A stretch of DNA of 64,000 nucleotides from Actinomycetota bacterium (lineage in GTDB: Bacteria; Actinomycetota; Acidimicrobiia; Acidimicrobiales; CADCSY01), in NCBI GenBank assembly GCA_004366205.1, contig SIRW01000019.1, positions 54,821-118,820 on the forward strand, given 5' to 3'. Below are positions 30,955 through 40,314 of the stretch, in pieces; position 1 is the stretch's first letter, and each line of letters starts with the position of its first letter. The notes under the pieces are model-generated. The model ran no database searches, was not told the DNA's origin, and worked only from the letters and a program-made list of their open reading frames with translations. The translations under genes and the position numbers were made by a program.

Positions 30955-32193
30955 GTGGCGCGATCGATGGTCGTGGTGCTGATGGTCGCCGCGCTCGTCG
31001 GGTCGGGGCCCACGGCTGCGGCGTCGCCACAGGCGTACGCGCCGTTGGATGCGCCCGGACCGGAGCTGAGCGTCCCGGTGGCCGCGCTCCACGCGGCGCT
31101 CACGTGCGACCGTCCGACCATGAGCGGAGTCGAGCGCAACCCGGTGCTGCTGGTCCACGGGACGAACCTGACCGCCGAGGGCAACTTCTCGTGGAACTAC
31201 GCGCGGGACTTCGCGGCCCGGGGCTGGGCCCACTGCCTGCTCGACCTGCCCGGGTACGGCCTCGAGGACATCCAGGTGGCGGGCGAGTACGTCGTGTACG
31301 CCCTGCGGCGCCTGGCTGCGGAGTCCGGCCGGCGCGTCGACGTCGTCGGCTACAGCCAGGGCGGCATGCTGCCCCGGTGGGCGCTGCGCTTCTGGCCCGA
31401 CACCCGGGCGCTTGTCGAGAACCTGGTCGGCCTCGCGCCGTCCAACCACGGTACGGTGCTCGCCCACGTGACCTGCTCGGGTGACTGCCATCCCGCCCAC
31501 CACCAGCAGGCGGCATCGGCTCGCTTCATCGAGGCGCTCAACAGCGGGACCGAGACGTTCGCCGGCATCGACTACACCGTCGTGTACACCCGCTACGACG
31601 AGATCGTGGTGCCCAACCTCGACGACAGCGGGGCGTCCTCGCTGCGCACGGGCGACGGGACCATTGCCAACATCGCCCTGCAGGACGTGTGCCCCACCAA
31701 CACCGCCGAGCACCTCGCCATCGGCAGCTACGACGCCGTCGCGCACGCGCTCGTGGTCGACGCCCTCACCCACGCCGGCCCGGCCGATCCTGCTCGCATC
31801 GACCTCGCCACCTGCGCCACGCCCTTCCAGCCCGGCGTCGACCCCGCGACGTTCGCGGTCGACTACGCCCGCTACCTCGCCGTCATCGCCGAGTCGTGGG
31901 ACGCCGTCGAGCAGATCCCCGAGGAGCCACCCCTGGCCTGCTACGTCACGGCATCCTGTGTCGCTGGGTCGCCGGTGACCGAGGGCGCCGGCGACCACGC
32001 TGCCGGACCGCAGGGGCCTCAGCCCATCGGCCAGCTGCCCGCGACAGGGTGGCGGGGAGCTGCGACCACCACCGCACTCGCGCTCGGCCTGCTCGGTCTC
32101 GCGCTCCTCCCTGCCGGGCGGGGCCGTCGCCGGTCCTCCCCCGGCGGCATGAGGCACAGGCACCCCAGCGAAGTTGACCGGACGGTCAAGTAG
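30955..32193 (+). CDS. Secreted lipase/esterase with LPXTG wall-sorting signal
   Basis: A 412-residue alpha/beta hydrolase. A Sec signal peptide (about 1-24) is followed by NPVLLVHGT (oxyanion region) and DVVGYSQGGML (nucleophile Ser in GxSxG). Asp and His of the triad are likely in RYDEIVVPN and the NTAEHLAIG segment, where the His fits. It resembles lipase class 2 (LipA/EstB-type). The C-terminus has QLPATGWRG, a hydrophobic helix and RGRRR: a sortase signal. The enzyme should be anchored to the wall and hydrolyse external lipids or esters. GTG 30955 is leaderless. Its last codons contain a 16-bp palindrome. Confidence 0.87.
   Translation: MARSMVVVLMVAALVGSGPTAAASPQAYAPLDAPGPELSVPVAALHAALTCDRPTMSGVERNPVLLVHGTNLTAEGNFSWNYARDFAARGWAHCLLDLPGYGLEDIQVAGEYVVYALRRLAAESGRRVDVVGYSQGGMLPRWALRFWPDTRALVENLVGLAPSNHGTVLAHVTCSGDCHPAHHQQAASARFIEALNSGTETFAGIDYTVVYTRYDEIVVPNLDDSGASSLRTGDGTIANIALQDVCPTNTAEHLAIGSYDAVAHALVVDALTHAGPADPARIDLATCATPFQPGVDPATFAVDYARYLAVIAESWDAVEQIPEEPPLACYVTASCVAGSPVTEGAGDHAAGPQGPQPIGQLPATGWRGAATTTALALGLLGLALLPAGRGRRRSSPGGMRHRHPSEVDRTVK
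32174..32189. promoter_or_regulatory. 16-bp palindrome, TetR-type operator candidate
   Basis: TTGACCG and CGGTCAA flank a two-base centre. This size and sequence style is common for TetR-family operators. It overlaps the last codons of the lipase and sits 20 bases before the alpha/beta hydrolase ATG, where it could control the hydrolase-CoA transferase pair. No TetR gene lies in the window. Confidence 0.5.
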
Positions 32194-32209
32194 CGACCAC
32201 GATCGGGAG

Positions 32210-33103
32210 ATGCCGCTCGCGCCGGTCAACGACGGGATCGAGGTCTTCTACGAGGAGCTCGGGTCGGGTGACGACCCGCCGCTCCTCCTGGTCATGGGTC
32301 TGGGCGCCCAGATGCTGTCGTGGGACACCGAGCTGTGCGAGCTGCTGGTGTCACGGGGCTTCCGGGTGATCCGCTTCGACAACCGCGACGTGGGGCTGTC
32401 CACCAAGCTCGACGACCAGACCGTCGACTTCGCCGCCACGTTCGCCGCGCTGCTCAAGGGCCAGCAGGTCGAGGTTCCCTACCTGCTGTCGGACATGGCG
32501 GACGACGCCGTCGGCCTGCTCGACCACCTCGGCATCGGGGCGGCCCACATCGTCGGCGCGTCGATGGGCGGCATGATCGTGCAGACCATGGCCATCGAGC
32601 ACCCCGAGCGCGTGCTGAGCATGACGTCGATCATGTCGACCACCGGCGCCACCGACGTCGGCCAGCCCGGTCAGGAAGCCATGCGGGTGCTGCTCCAGCG
32701 GCCGCCCGCCGACCGCGAGGGCGCGATCGAGCACAGCGTCGAGGTCAGCCGCCTGCTGCACGGCCCGTCCTTCCCCTTCGACGAGGACCGGGCCCGGCGC
32801 AAGGCCGCCGAGGCGTACGACCGCTCGTTCTACCCCGAAGGCGTGAGCCGCCAGCTTCTGGCGATCGTCGCCTCCGGCGACCGGACGGCCGCCCTGCGCG
32901 GGCTCGACGTCCCGACCCTCGTGATCCACGGAGACCACGACCCGCTGGTCACGTACTCGGGGGGCCAGGCCACCGCCGCGGCCATCCCCGGCGCCGAGTT
33001 GCTGACCATCGAGGAGATGGGCCACTCCATCCCCGAGGAGACCTGGCCGCAGATCGTGGATGCCATCGCCCGGCTCGTCGAGCGGGCGAACGCCCGCGCC
33101 TGA
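32210..33103 (+). CDS. Alpha/beta hydrolase
   Basis: A 297-residue cytoplasmic hydrolase: LLLVMGLGAQMLSWD (oxyanion), IVGASMGGMIV (nucleophile Ser in GxSxG), LVIHGDHDPLV (Asp) and EEMGHSIPE (His). It may hydrolyse an ester, lactone or enol; the reaction cannot be specified. ATG 32210 with GGGAG just upstream is chosen over the ORF-track start at 32174. It is followed after 26 bp by the CoA-transferase gene, likely in one operon under the palindrome at 32174. Confidence 0.88.
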   Translation: MPLAPVNDGIEVFYEELGSGDDPPLLLVMGLGAQMLSWDTELCELLVSRGFRVIRFDNRDVGLSTKLDDQTVDFAATFAALLKGQQVEVPYLLSDMADDAVGLLDHLGIGAAHIVGASMGGMIVQTMAIEHPERVLSMTSIMSTTGATDVGQPGQEAMRVLLQRPPADREGAIEHSVEVSRLLHGPSFPFDEDRARRKAAEAYDRSFYPEGVSRQLLAIVASGDRTAALRGLDVPTLVIHGDHDPLVTYSGGQATAAAIPGAELLTIEEMGHSIPEETWPQIVDAIARLVERANARA

Positions 33104-33129
33104 CAACGAGACACCGAGGAGGAGACGCC

Positions 33130-34272
33130 ATGGGCCCGCTCGCGGGGATCAAGGTCATCGAGATCGCCGGGATCGGTCCCGGCCCGTTCGCCGCCATGAT
33201 GCTGGCCGACATGGGGGCCGAGGTCCTCCGGGTCGACCGTGCCCAGGCCGTGGTCGGCGGCGACGCCGGCAACCCGCCGCTCGACCTGCTCAACCGCGGG
33301 CGCCGCTCGATCGGCGTCGACCTCAAGCAACCCGACGGCGTCGAGACCGTGCTGCGCCTGGTCGAGGGCGCCGACGCCCTCATCGAGGGGTTCCGGCCCG
33401 GCGTGGCCGAGCGCCTGGGCATCGGGCCCGACGCTTGCCGGGAGCGCAACCCCCGCCTCGTGTACGGGCGCATGACCGGCTGGGGCCAGGAGGGTCCGTA
33501 CGCCCCGACCGCCGGGCACGACATCAACTACATCGCGCTCGCCGGTGCCCTGCACCCGATCGGGCGGCGGGGCGAGGCGCCGGTGCCGCCGCTCAACCTG
33601 GTCGGCGACTTCGGCGGTGGCGGTTTGCTGCTGGCCTTCGGCGTCGCCTGCGCCCTGCTCGAGCGGGAGCGGTCGGGTGAGGGGCAGGTCATCGACGCGG
33701 CCATGGTCGACGGCGCCGCCGTGCTCACCACGATGTTCTACGGCTTGAAAGCCATGGGCTTCTGGACCACCGAGCGGGGCACGAACCTGCTCGACACCGG
33801 CGCCCACTTCTACGACGTGTACGAATGCGCCGACGGCGAGTACGTGTCGATCGGCTCGATCGAGCCCCAGTTCTACGCCGAGCTCCTGCGGCTCTCGGGT
33901 CTCGAGGGCGAGGACCTGCCCCACCAGATGGACCGGGGCCAGTGGCCGGCGCTGAAGGAGCGGTTCGCTCAGGTGTTCCGCCAGAAGACCAGGGCCGAGT
34001 GGTGCGAGATCATGGAGGGGAGCGACGTGTGCTTCGCGCCCGTGCTGTCGCTCGACGAGGCCCATCAGCACCCCCACAACCGGCACCGCCAGACCTTCGT
34101 GGAGGTGGCCGGCGTCACCCAGCCCGCGCCCGCGCCCCGGTTCAGCCGCACCGAGCCCGAGATCGCCCGCCCGCCGGCGCACCCCGGCCAGCACACCGAC
34201 GAGGCCCTGGCCGACTGGGGGTTCGCCGCCGACGAGATCGCCAAGCTGCGCGAGGCCGGCGCCATCCGCTGA
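33130..34272 (+). CDS. CaiB/BaiF (class III) CoA-transferase family, alpha-methylacyl-CoA racemase-like
   Basis: A 380-residue protein closest in pattern to AMACR/Mcr. It has GIKVIEIAGIGPGPFAAMMLADMGAEVLRVDR at the N-terminus and MTGWGQEGPYAPTAGHDINY, where His and Asp catalyse alpha-proton exchange in Mcr. AMACR inverts methyl-branched acyl-CoAs for beta-oxidation, for example from phytol or sterol side chains. Family relatives instead transfer CoA, so the racemase call is probable, not certain. AGGAGGAG precedes ATG 33130. Confidence 0.88.
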   Translation: MGPLAGIKVIEIAGIGPGPFAAMMLADMGAEVLRVDRAQAVVGGDAGNPPLDLLNRGRRSIGVDLKQPDGVETVLRLVEGADALIEGFRPGVAERLGIGPDACRERNPRLVYGRMTGWGQEGPYAPTAGHDINYIALAGALHPIGRRGEAPVPPLNLVGDFGGGGLLLAFGVACALLERERSGEGQVIDAAMVDGAAVLTTMFYGLKAMGFWTTERGTNLLDTGAHFYDVYECADGEYVSIGSIEPQFYAELLRLSGLEGEDLPHQMDRGQWPALKERFAQVFRQKTRAEWCEIMEGSDVCFAPVLSLDEAHQHPHNRHRQTFVEVAGVTQPAPAPRFSRTEPEIARPPAHPGQHTDEALADWGFAADEIAKLREAGAIR

Positions 34273-34331
34273 CCGGTCGACGTCGCTTTGCGCGGTCTGG
34301 CGGACGGTGCGGTGCCCAGTGGGCCGCGCCG

Positions 34332-34337
34332 TAGGAT
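34332..34337 (+). promoter_or_regulatory. Leaderless-type -10 hexamer of the PIG-L gene
   Basis: TAGGAT, 6 nt, then the GTG at 34344. Confidence 0.5.
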
Positions 34338-34343
34338 CGCCGG

Positions 34344-35159
34344 GTGCCGCGCACGCTCCTCTGCTTCCACGCCCACCCCGACGACGAGTGCATCGCCACG
34401 GCCGGGGTCATGGCCCGCGCCGCCGACGCCGGGCACCGGGTGGTCCTGGTCGTGGCGACGCGGGGCGAGCACGGCGAGGTCCAGCCCGGGGTGCTGGATC
34501 CCGGCGAGACCCTCGCTGACCGGCGGGTCCAGGAGCTGCACCGCTCGGCCGAGATCCTGGGCGTCGCCCGGGTCGCGCTCCTCGGCTACGTCGACTCGGG
34601 GATGATGGGCGCGCCCACCAACGAGGCGCCGGGCTCGTTCTGGACCGCTGACGTCGACGAGGCCGCGCGCCGGCTCGCAGCGATCCTCGAGGAAGAGCGG
34701 GCGGACGTGCTCACGACCTACGACGAGCACGGCAACTACGGCCACCCCGACCACATCCAGGTGCACCGGGTGGGGCAGCGGGCCGCCGAGCTGGCACGGG
34801 TTCCCCGCGTGTACCAGGCGACGATGAACCGCGACCACGTCCTGCGGAACATGGCGCGCGCCCGGGCGCAGGACGTCGAGGGTCCCGAGCCCGAGGTCGA
34901 CGTCACGACGCTGGGGGTGCCCGAAGCGGCGATCACCACGGCGGTCGACGTGCGTCCGTGGCTCGACCGCAAGCGGGCCTCGATGCGGGCGCATGCCAGC
35001 CAGATCGCCGAGTCCTCGTTCTTCCTGACGCTCCCCGACGAGGCGTTCGCCGAGGCGTTCGGCACCGAGTGGTTCGTGCGCGAGGGCGCACCCCCGCGAC
35101 CGCCCGGCGCCTGGGAGCGCGACCTGTTCGAAGGCCTCGACGGCGAGGAGGGACGGTGA
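34344..35159 (+). CDS. PIG-L/LmbE-family zinc deacetylase (MshB/Mca-like)
   Basis: A 271-residue zinc hydrolase with the family metal motif HAHPDDE near the N-terminus and YGHPDH near residue 133. Relatives deacetylate GlcNAc-inositol (MshB) or cleave mycothiol conjugates (Mca). The length and the WFVREG-type C-terminus suit the mycothiol-linked group, but no other mycothiol gene is present, so the symbol is withheld. GTG 34344 is leaderless. It shares a GTGA overlap with the next gene. Confidence 0.87.
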   Translation: MPRTLLCFHAHPDDECIATAGVMARAADAGHRVVLVVATRGEHGEVQPGVLDPGETLADRRVQELHRSAEILGVARVALLGYVDSGMMGAPTNEAPGSFWTADVDEAARRLAAILEEERADVLTTYDEHGNYGHPDHIQVHRVGQRAAELARVPRVYQATMNRDHVLRNMARARAQDVEGPEPEVDVTTLGVPEAAITTAVDVRPWLDRKRASMRAHASQIAESSFFLTLPDEAFAEAFGTEWFVREGAPPRPPGAWERDLFEGLDGEEGR

Positions 35160-36277
35160 GCCTGGCGCTGCCCGAGCCCTGGACGCACACCGGGTACGCC
35201 CAGCGCCTGCACTTCGGCGCCGGTGCGCTGAACCGCATCGCCGAGGTGCTCCGCGAGACGCCCGGGCGCACGTGGATGCTGGTGTCGACCGCGGGCCGCC
35301 TCGCCTCCGACGACGGGCAGCGCCTCGTCGGGTTGCTCGGCCGGTTCCTCGCCGTGACCTTCGACGGCGTGCGGTCCCACGTGCCCGCCGACGCCGTGCA
35401 GGCCGCGGTCATGGCCGCCCGGCGGGACGCCGTCGACGGCGTCGTCTCCTTCGGTGGCGGTTCCTGCGCGGACCTGGCCAAGGCCGTGTGCTTCTTCGTC
35501 GAGCAGCAGTCGGGCGCGCCCGGAGCGTCCTACGTCGACCGGCCGGCGGTGGCCCACGTGGCCGTGCCCACGGCCTACTCGGGGGCCGAGGCGACCCCGT
35601 TCTTCGGGATGACCGACCCCGCGGCGCGCCGCAAGCAGGGGGCCGGCGGGCCGACCATCGCCCCCATCGCCGTCGTGTACGACCCCGAGGTCACGCTCGG
35701 CACGCCCGCCCGGATCAGCGCCGAGACCGGCATGAACGCCCTCGCCCACGGCATCGAGATCGCCTACTCGCCCCGTCGCACCCCCGAGGCCGAGGCGGTG
35801 GCGCTGGCCTGCGTCGAGCGGGTCGCCGACGCCCTGCCCCGGGTGGTCGACGACCCCAGCGACCTGGCCGCGCGCGCCGACATGCTCGCCGCCGCCGCCC
35901 TCGGCGGCAGGTGCCTCCAGAACGGCAGCATGGGCGCCCACCACGGCCTCGCCCAGCAGCTCGGCGGCCGGACGGGGATGCCCCACGGGCTGGCCAACGC
36001 CGTGCTCCTGGCCCACGTGATGCGGTTCAACGCCGAGGCCGTGCCCGGCCCGATGCACCGCATCGGCGTTGCGCTCGGCGACCCCGACGACGCGCCCGGC
36101 GCCGTCGCCCGGCTCGTGGAGCGGCTGGGCCTGCCCACGCGCCTGTCCGAGTGCGGCGTAACCGACGACGACCTCGACGCCGTGGCCCGCATGGCCCCCG
36201 GGAGCCCCAGCGTGCAGGCCAACCCCCGCCCGGTCGGCGAGGCCGACGCCCGTGCCATCCTCGCCGATGCCTCCTGA
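35156..36277 (+). CDS. Iron-containing alcohol dehydrogenase, maleylacetate reductase-like
   Basis: A 373-residue group III dehydrogenase. NAD-binding is indicated by VVSFGGGSCADLAKA. Metal/active-site regions are GMNALAHGIE, GAHHGLAQQLGG and MPHGLANAVLL, matching maleylacetate reductases better than classic Fe-ADHs. Maleylacetate reductase completes aromatic ring breakdown to 3-oxoadipate. No dioxygenase gene is nearby, so another substrate is possible. GTG 35156 overlaps the upstream stop (GTGA) and its 3' end overlaps the oligopeptidase start by 11 nt. Confidence 0.87.
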   Translation: MSLALPEPWTHTGYAQRLHFGAGALNRIAEVLRETPGRTWMLVSTAGRLASDDGQRLVGLLGRFLAVTFDGVRSHVPADAVQAAVMAARRDAVDGVVSFGGGSCADLAKAVCFFVEQQSGAPGASYVDRPAVAHVAVPTAYSGAEATPFFGMTDPAARRKQGAGGPTIAPIAVVYDPEVTLGTPARISAETGMNALAHGIEIAYSPRRTPEAEAVALACVERVADALPRVVDDPSDLAARADMLAAAALGGRCLQNGSMGAHHGLAQQLGGRTGMPHGLANAVLLAHVMRFNAEAVPGPMHRIGVALGDPDDAPGAVARLVERLGLPTRLSECGVTDDDLDAVARMAPGSPSVQANPRPVGEADARAILADAS

Positions 36278-38360
36278 GGTCGCGGGCCCACCCGGCTACC
36301 CACCGGCGGAGCGCCTGGATCTGGTCGAGGACATCCACGGCCACCGGGTCGCCGACCCCTACCGGTGGCTGGAGGACCCTGACGACCCCCGCACGGTCGC
36401 CTGGTCGGCCGCCCAGGACGAGCTCTGGCGGGCCCACGCCGAGCGCCTGTCCGGGCGGGGCGCGTTCCTCGCCCGCCTGCGAGCGTCGACGCCGGGCTTC
36501 GTCGGGCCGCCCGTCGTCCGGGGCGACCGGGTGTTCCTCACCCGGCGCGAGCCTGACCAGGAGCACCCGGTCCTGTACGTGCGGGAGGCCGGCGGCACCG
36601 AGCGGGCGCTGCTCGACCCCATGGTGATCGACCCGTCGGGGATCACCACCCTCGACGCCTGGTCCCCGTCGAAGGACGGCCGGCTCCTCGCCTACCAGCT
36701 GTCGGAGGGCGGCGACGAGGAGAGCGTGCTGCGGGTGCTGGACGTCGCGACCGGCGAGGTCGTGGACGGGCCGATCGAGCGGGTCCGCTACTCGCCGGTG
36801 GCGTGGTCGGCGGACGGCTCGGCCTTCTACTACGCGCGCCGCCTGCCCCCCGAGTCCGTGCCTGCGGGCGAGGAGCCGTACCACCGGCGGGTGTGGCGCC
36901 ACCGGCTCGGCACGGACGCCGAGGACGACGTCGAGGTGTTCGGAGCGGGCCGCGACCTGCGCACCTACTACGACGTGCGCACCTCCGTCGACGGTCGCTG
37001 GCTCGTCGTGTCCGCCTCGATCGGCACGGAGCCCCGGACCGACGTGTACCTCGCCGACCTCGAGGCCGGCGACCCGGACGCGCCCGTGCTGCGGCCGGTG
37101 ATCGAGGGCGTCGACGCCATCGCCCACGTGTGGGTCCACCCCGATGGCCGGCTCTACGTGCACACCAACCTCGACGCCCCCCGCTGGCGGCTGGCCGTGA
37201 CGAGCCCGACCCGGCCGGGACCGGACTCCTGGCGTGACCTGCTGCCCGAGGACCCGGATGGCGCCGTCCTCGACGGCGTGGCCGTGACCGACCACGTCGT
37301 GGTGGCGGCGCGCACCCGCGACGTGGTCGCCGAGGTGACCCGGCACGACAAGATGACCGGCGCGCCCGACGGCGAGATCCCGCTGCCCGGCATGGGAACG
37401 GTCGCCCTCGTCGCCCGCCCCGAGGGTGGCGACCGGGTGTGGCTCGCCTACGGCGACTACCTGACGCCGGGCGTGGTGCTCGAGCACGACGTCGTGACGG
37501 GGGAGACCCGGGAGTGGGCGCGGGCGCCCGGCGCCCCCGACCTGCGGGGGGTGGCCGTGCACCGCGCCTTCGTCACCTCGACCGACGGGGTGCGCGTCCC
37601 CGCGTTCGTCGTGGCGCGGGGCGAGGTGCCACCAGCCGCGCCCCGGCCCACCATCCTGTACGGCTACGGAGGGTTCGACATCGCCCTGAGCCCGGCGTAC
37701 TCGGCGGGCATCGCCGCCTGGGTCGAGGCCGGCGGGGTGTACGTGGTCGCCAACCTGCGGGGTGGGTCGGAGTACGGCGAGGCCTGGCACCGCGCCGGCA
37801 TGCGCGAGCGCAAGCAGCAGGTGTTCGACGACTTCGCCGCCGTGGCCGGGTGGCTCGTGGACGAGGGGTGGACCACTCCGGACCGGCTGGGCATCTCGGG
37901 AGGCAGCAACGGCGGGCTGCTCGTGGGCGCGGCGCTCACCCAATGGCCCGATCGATTCCGGTCCGTCGTGTGCAGCGCCCCGCTGCTCGACATGGTCCGC
38001 TACGAGCGCTTCGGCCTGGGCGCCACCTGGAGCGACGAGTACGGCACGGCCGGCGACCCCACCGAGCTCGGCTGGCTGCTCGGCTACTCGCCGTACCACC
38101 GGGTGCGGGCGGGCGTGGCCTATCCCGCTGTGCTGTTCACCGTGTTCGAGTCCGACACCCGCGTCGACCCGCTGCACGCCCGCAAGCTGTGCGCCGCCCT
38201 GCAGTGGGCCACCAGCGCGGACCCCGCCGAGCGACCCATCCTGCTGCGGCGGGAGACCGACGTGGGCCACGGCCAGCGCAGCGTCTCTCGCACCCTCGAG
38301 CTGCAGGCCGACACCGCCGCCTTCCATGCCCACCACCTGGGACTGGCGCCACCGGGCTGA
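36267..38360 (+). CDS. Prolyl oligopeptidase family serine peptidase (S9)
   Basis: A 697-residue cytoplasmic peptidase. The N-terminal VADPYRWLEDPDDP leads to a seven-bladed propeller (about 70-400) and an alpha/beta hydrolase domain. The catalytic Ser is in ISGGSNGGLL (GGSNGG), the Asp in ESDTRVDP and the His in DVGHGQRS. It cleaves short peptides after proline. ATG 36267 (MPPEV) overlaps the Fe-ADH end; ATG 36252 is an in-frame alternative. Third gene in the run with PIG-L and Fe-ADH. Confidence 0.93.
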   Translation: MPPEVAGPPGYPPAERLDLVEDIHGHRVADPYRWLEDPDDPRTVAWSAAQDELWRAHAERLSGRGAFLARLRASTPGFVGPPVVRGDRVFLTRREPDQEHPVLYVREAGGTERALLDPMVIDPSGITTLDAWSPSKDGRLLAYQLSEGGDEESVLRVLDVATGEVVDGPIERVRYSPVAWSADGSAFYYARRLPPESVPAGEEPYHRRVWRHRLGTDAEDDVEVFGAGRDLRTYYDVRTSVDGRWLVVSASIGTEPRTDVYLADLEAGDPDAPVLRPVIEGVDAIAHVWVHPDGRLYVHTNLDAPRWRLAVTSPTRPGPDSWRDLLPEDPDGAVLDGVAVTDHVVVAARTRDVVAEVTRHDKMTGAPDGEIPLPGMGTVALVARPEGGDRVWLAYGDYLTPGVVLEHDVVTGETREWARAPGAPDLRGVAVHRAFVTSTDGVRVPAFVVARGEVPPAAPRPTILYGYGGFDIALSPAYSAGIAAWVEAGGVYVVANLRGGSEYGEAWHRAGMRERKQQVFDDFAAVAGWLVDEGWTTPDRLGISGGSNGGLLVGAALTQWPDRFRSVVCSAPLLDMVRYERFGLGATWSDEYGTAGDPTELGWLLGYSPYHRVRAGVAYPAVLFTVFESDTRVDPLHARKLCAALQWATSADPAERPILLRRETDVGHGQRSVSRTLELQADTAAFHAHHLGLAPPG

Positions 38361-38415
38361 GCCTCGACACCGCCGGCGGTGGCTGCATCCCGGCGCCGTG
38401 GTGCATCGGTGACGG

Positions 38416-40185
38416 TCAGCCGCGAGGAGGTGGCACGTCGAAGCCGGTGGGCTCGTAGCGCACGTACGCCGACCAGAAGATCCAGCTGTCGAGGCCCAGG
38501 TCGTACACGGCGCGGATCTGGTCCTGGTACTCCTGGGCGCCGTAGCGGTGACCCAGCGAGAACGCCTGGAGCCACGGGGTGATGACGGTGCCGGTGCCCT
38601 CGACCTTCTCCTGGAAGTCGGCGACCGAGCGCTTGACCATCTCGTAGGGCATGCGCGGCGGATCGGCCACGCCGTACTCGCCCCGGACCCACAGCGACGG
38701 GTAGACCATCGGGGCGATCACGTCGGTGTAGCGGGCGATCTGGGGGATGTCCTGACCGACGGGGTCGGGCCGGTCGGCGGCGATGCCGAACACCGCTGCG
38801 CCGTGGAGGACGCCCTCGGCCCGGATCAGGGGATACGCCTCGGCCAGGAACTGCACGATGCTGCGCTTCGGTTCGGTGCGCAGGCCCGGGATGACCATGC
38901 GGTCGAGGGCACCCTCGGGCCGGCGGATGTAGTCCCACATGATCTCGTCGACACCGGCTCGGGCCGCCTCGAGGGCGATGGCGAGGTTGTAGCGGCGCAC
39001 CTCGGGGTGGGCGAAGTTGGTGAACCCGCCGTAGACCGGCAGAGGTTGACCGTCGGTGTCCTGGATCACCCAGTCGTGGTCGCCCCGCTCCCAGGCCGCC
39101 CGGGCGAGGACCGGGTCCCGGAAGGCCACGACCCGTCCGATGACGCGCACGCCGCGGGCGTGGAGCTCGGCGACTGCGTCCTCGAGGTCGAACAGGTTGT
39201 GGGTCGCGCCGATCTCGTTGGCCAGCGCGACCCGGGTGCGGTGGCCGAGCTCGCCGCTCTCGTCCTTGATCGACAGCTCGACGGTGTCGATGCGCCCGGC
39301 GTCGATGAGCTCGAAGATCGCGGTCCGCAGGCCGTCGTGGTTCCAGGCCGCGGCGGACACGTGCACGCCCCGCCCGCCCGGGTGCTCGACGGGTACGAAG
39401 ACGTCCTGCGTCGCCCGGTTCCCGGCGGGGTCGACGGCCACGATCCGCACCGGTCCTGCGGGCGGGCGGTCGTAGGCGAGCTCGAAGCGGCCCTCCTCGT
39501 CGACCTCGACCGGCGCGTTGTCCACCCGCACCCGGACGTCCGGATCGACCTGGCCGGCGATCGTCACGGGCGCGTCGATGGGCACGGGGTCGAGCAGCAC
39601 CGGGACGCGGATGTCGGGCGGGTCGTTGCGCACGGCGAAGCGCACCTCGGCGACCGCCGACCCGAACAGGGCGCGGGGGACGACGAGCCGCAGCACGTGC
39701 TCGCCGTCCTCCAGCGGCCAGTCCGACTCGGGCATCCAGCGCAGGGCCCCCTCGAGGCGCTCGGCGGGATCGACGGGCAGCCCGTTCAGGGTCAGCTCGG
39801 CCTGGCGGAGGACGTGGTCCTCGACGTCGGCGCGCAGCACGACGTCGAGGTTCGCTGCCTGCTCGGCGGTCAGCAGGGCGCCGTCGGCCACCCCCTGGAT
39901 CGACAGCTCCACGCGGTTCGCCCCGTAGGCCAGCATCCCCAGGTAGCCCAGCAGCACCACCCACAGGGCGATGACGCCGAGCAGGAACACGTCGGGACCC
40001 TTGCGGGGTGCGAGGGGGCGTCGCCGGCGACCCAGCGACCGCGGGAAGCGAGGCGTGGACCGCCCGCCGCCGGGATCGATGAGGATCGGCGGCCGGTAGC
40101 CGGGGAGGGGGTCCCGCCGCCGCCCACGGAACCGTGAGCGCCGGCCGGCTCCCGCTCCGGGGATGTCACGCAGCGAGGTCGGCAT
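38416..40185 (-). CDS. Membrane-anchored putative glycoside hydrolase (DUF4015-like)
   Basis: A 589-residue protein. An Arg/Pro-rich cytoplasmic head (1-55) precedes one membrane helix (about 65-85). Two beta-sandwich, Ig-like segments (about 90-280) are followed by a TIM-barrel hydrolase domain (about 285-585). That domain has HVSAAAWNHDGLR, GVRVIGRVVAFRDP, DEIMWDYIRRPEG, IAPMVYPSLW and TPWLQAF. The pattern matches the putative glycosyl hydrolase family with alpha-amylase-like features. Target is probably an extracellular polysaccharide. ATG 40185 (MPTSLRD) is preferred to 40245. It stands alone. Confidence 0.83.
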   Translation of the reverse strand: MPTSLRDIPGAGAGRRSRFRGRRRDPLPGYRPPILIDPGGGRSTPRFPRSLGRRRRPLAPRKGPDVFLLGVIALWVVLLGYLGMLAYGANRVELSIQGVADGALLTAEQAANLDVVLRADVEDHVLRQAELTLNGLPVDPAERLEGALRWMPESDWPLEDGEHVLRLVVPRALFGSAVAEVRFAVRNDPPDIRVPVLLDPVPIDAPVTIAGQVDPDVRVRVDNAPVEVDEEGRFELAYDRPPAGPVRIVAVDPAGNRATQDVFVPVEHPGGRGVHVSAAAWNHDGLRTAIFELIDAGRIDTVELSIKDESGELGHRTRVALANEIGATHNLFDLEDAVAELHARGVRVIGRVVAFRDPVLARAAWERGDHDWVIQDTDGQPLPVYGGFTNFAHPEVRRYNLAIALEAARAGVDEIMWDYIRRPEGALDRMVIPGLRTEPKRSIVQFLAEAYPLIRAEGVLHGAAVFGIAADRPDPVGQDIPQIARYTDVIAPMVYPSLWVRGEYGVADPPRMPYEMVKRSVADFQEKVEGTGTVITPWLQAFSLGHRYGAQEYQDQIRAVYDLGLDSWIFWSAYVRYEPTGFDVPPPRG

Positions 40186-40314
40186 GGTCCACAGAGCCCG
40201 TGGTCGGGCCCATCCATGACAGCAGAACCAGGCATCGGGCACCAACCCCGGCGCCCGCGCCGGGCGCCGGGAGGCTCGTCGCTAGGCTGCGCGGCCGGCT
40301 GTCCGGTCGAGGAG

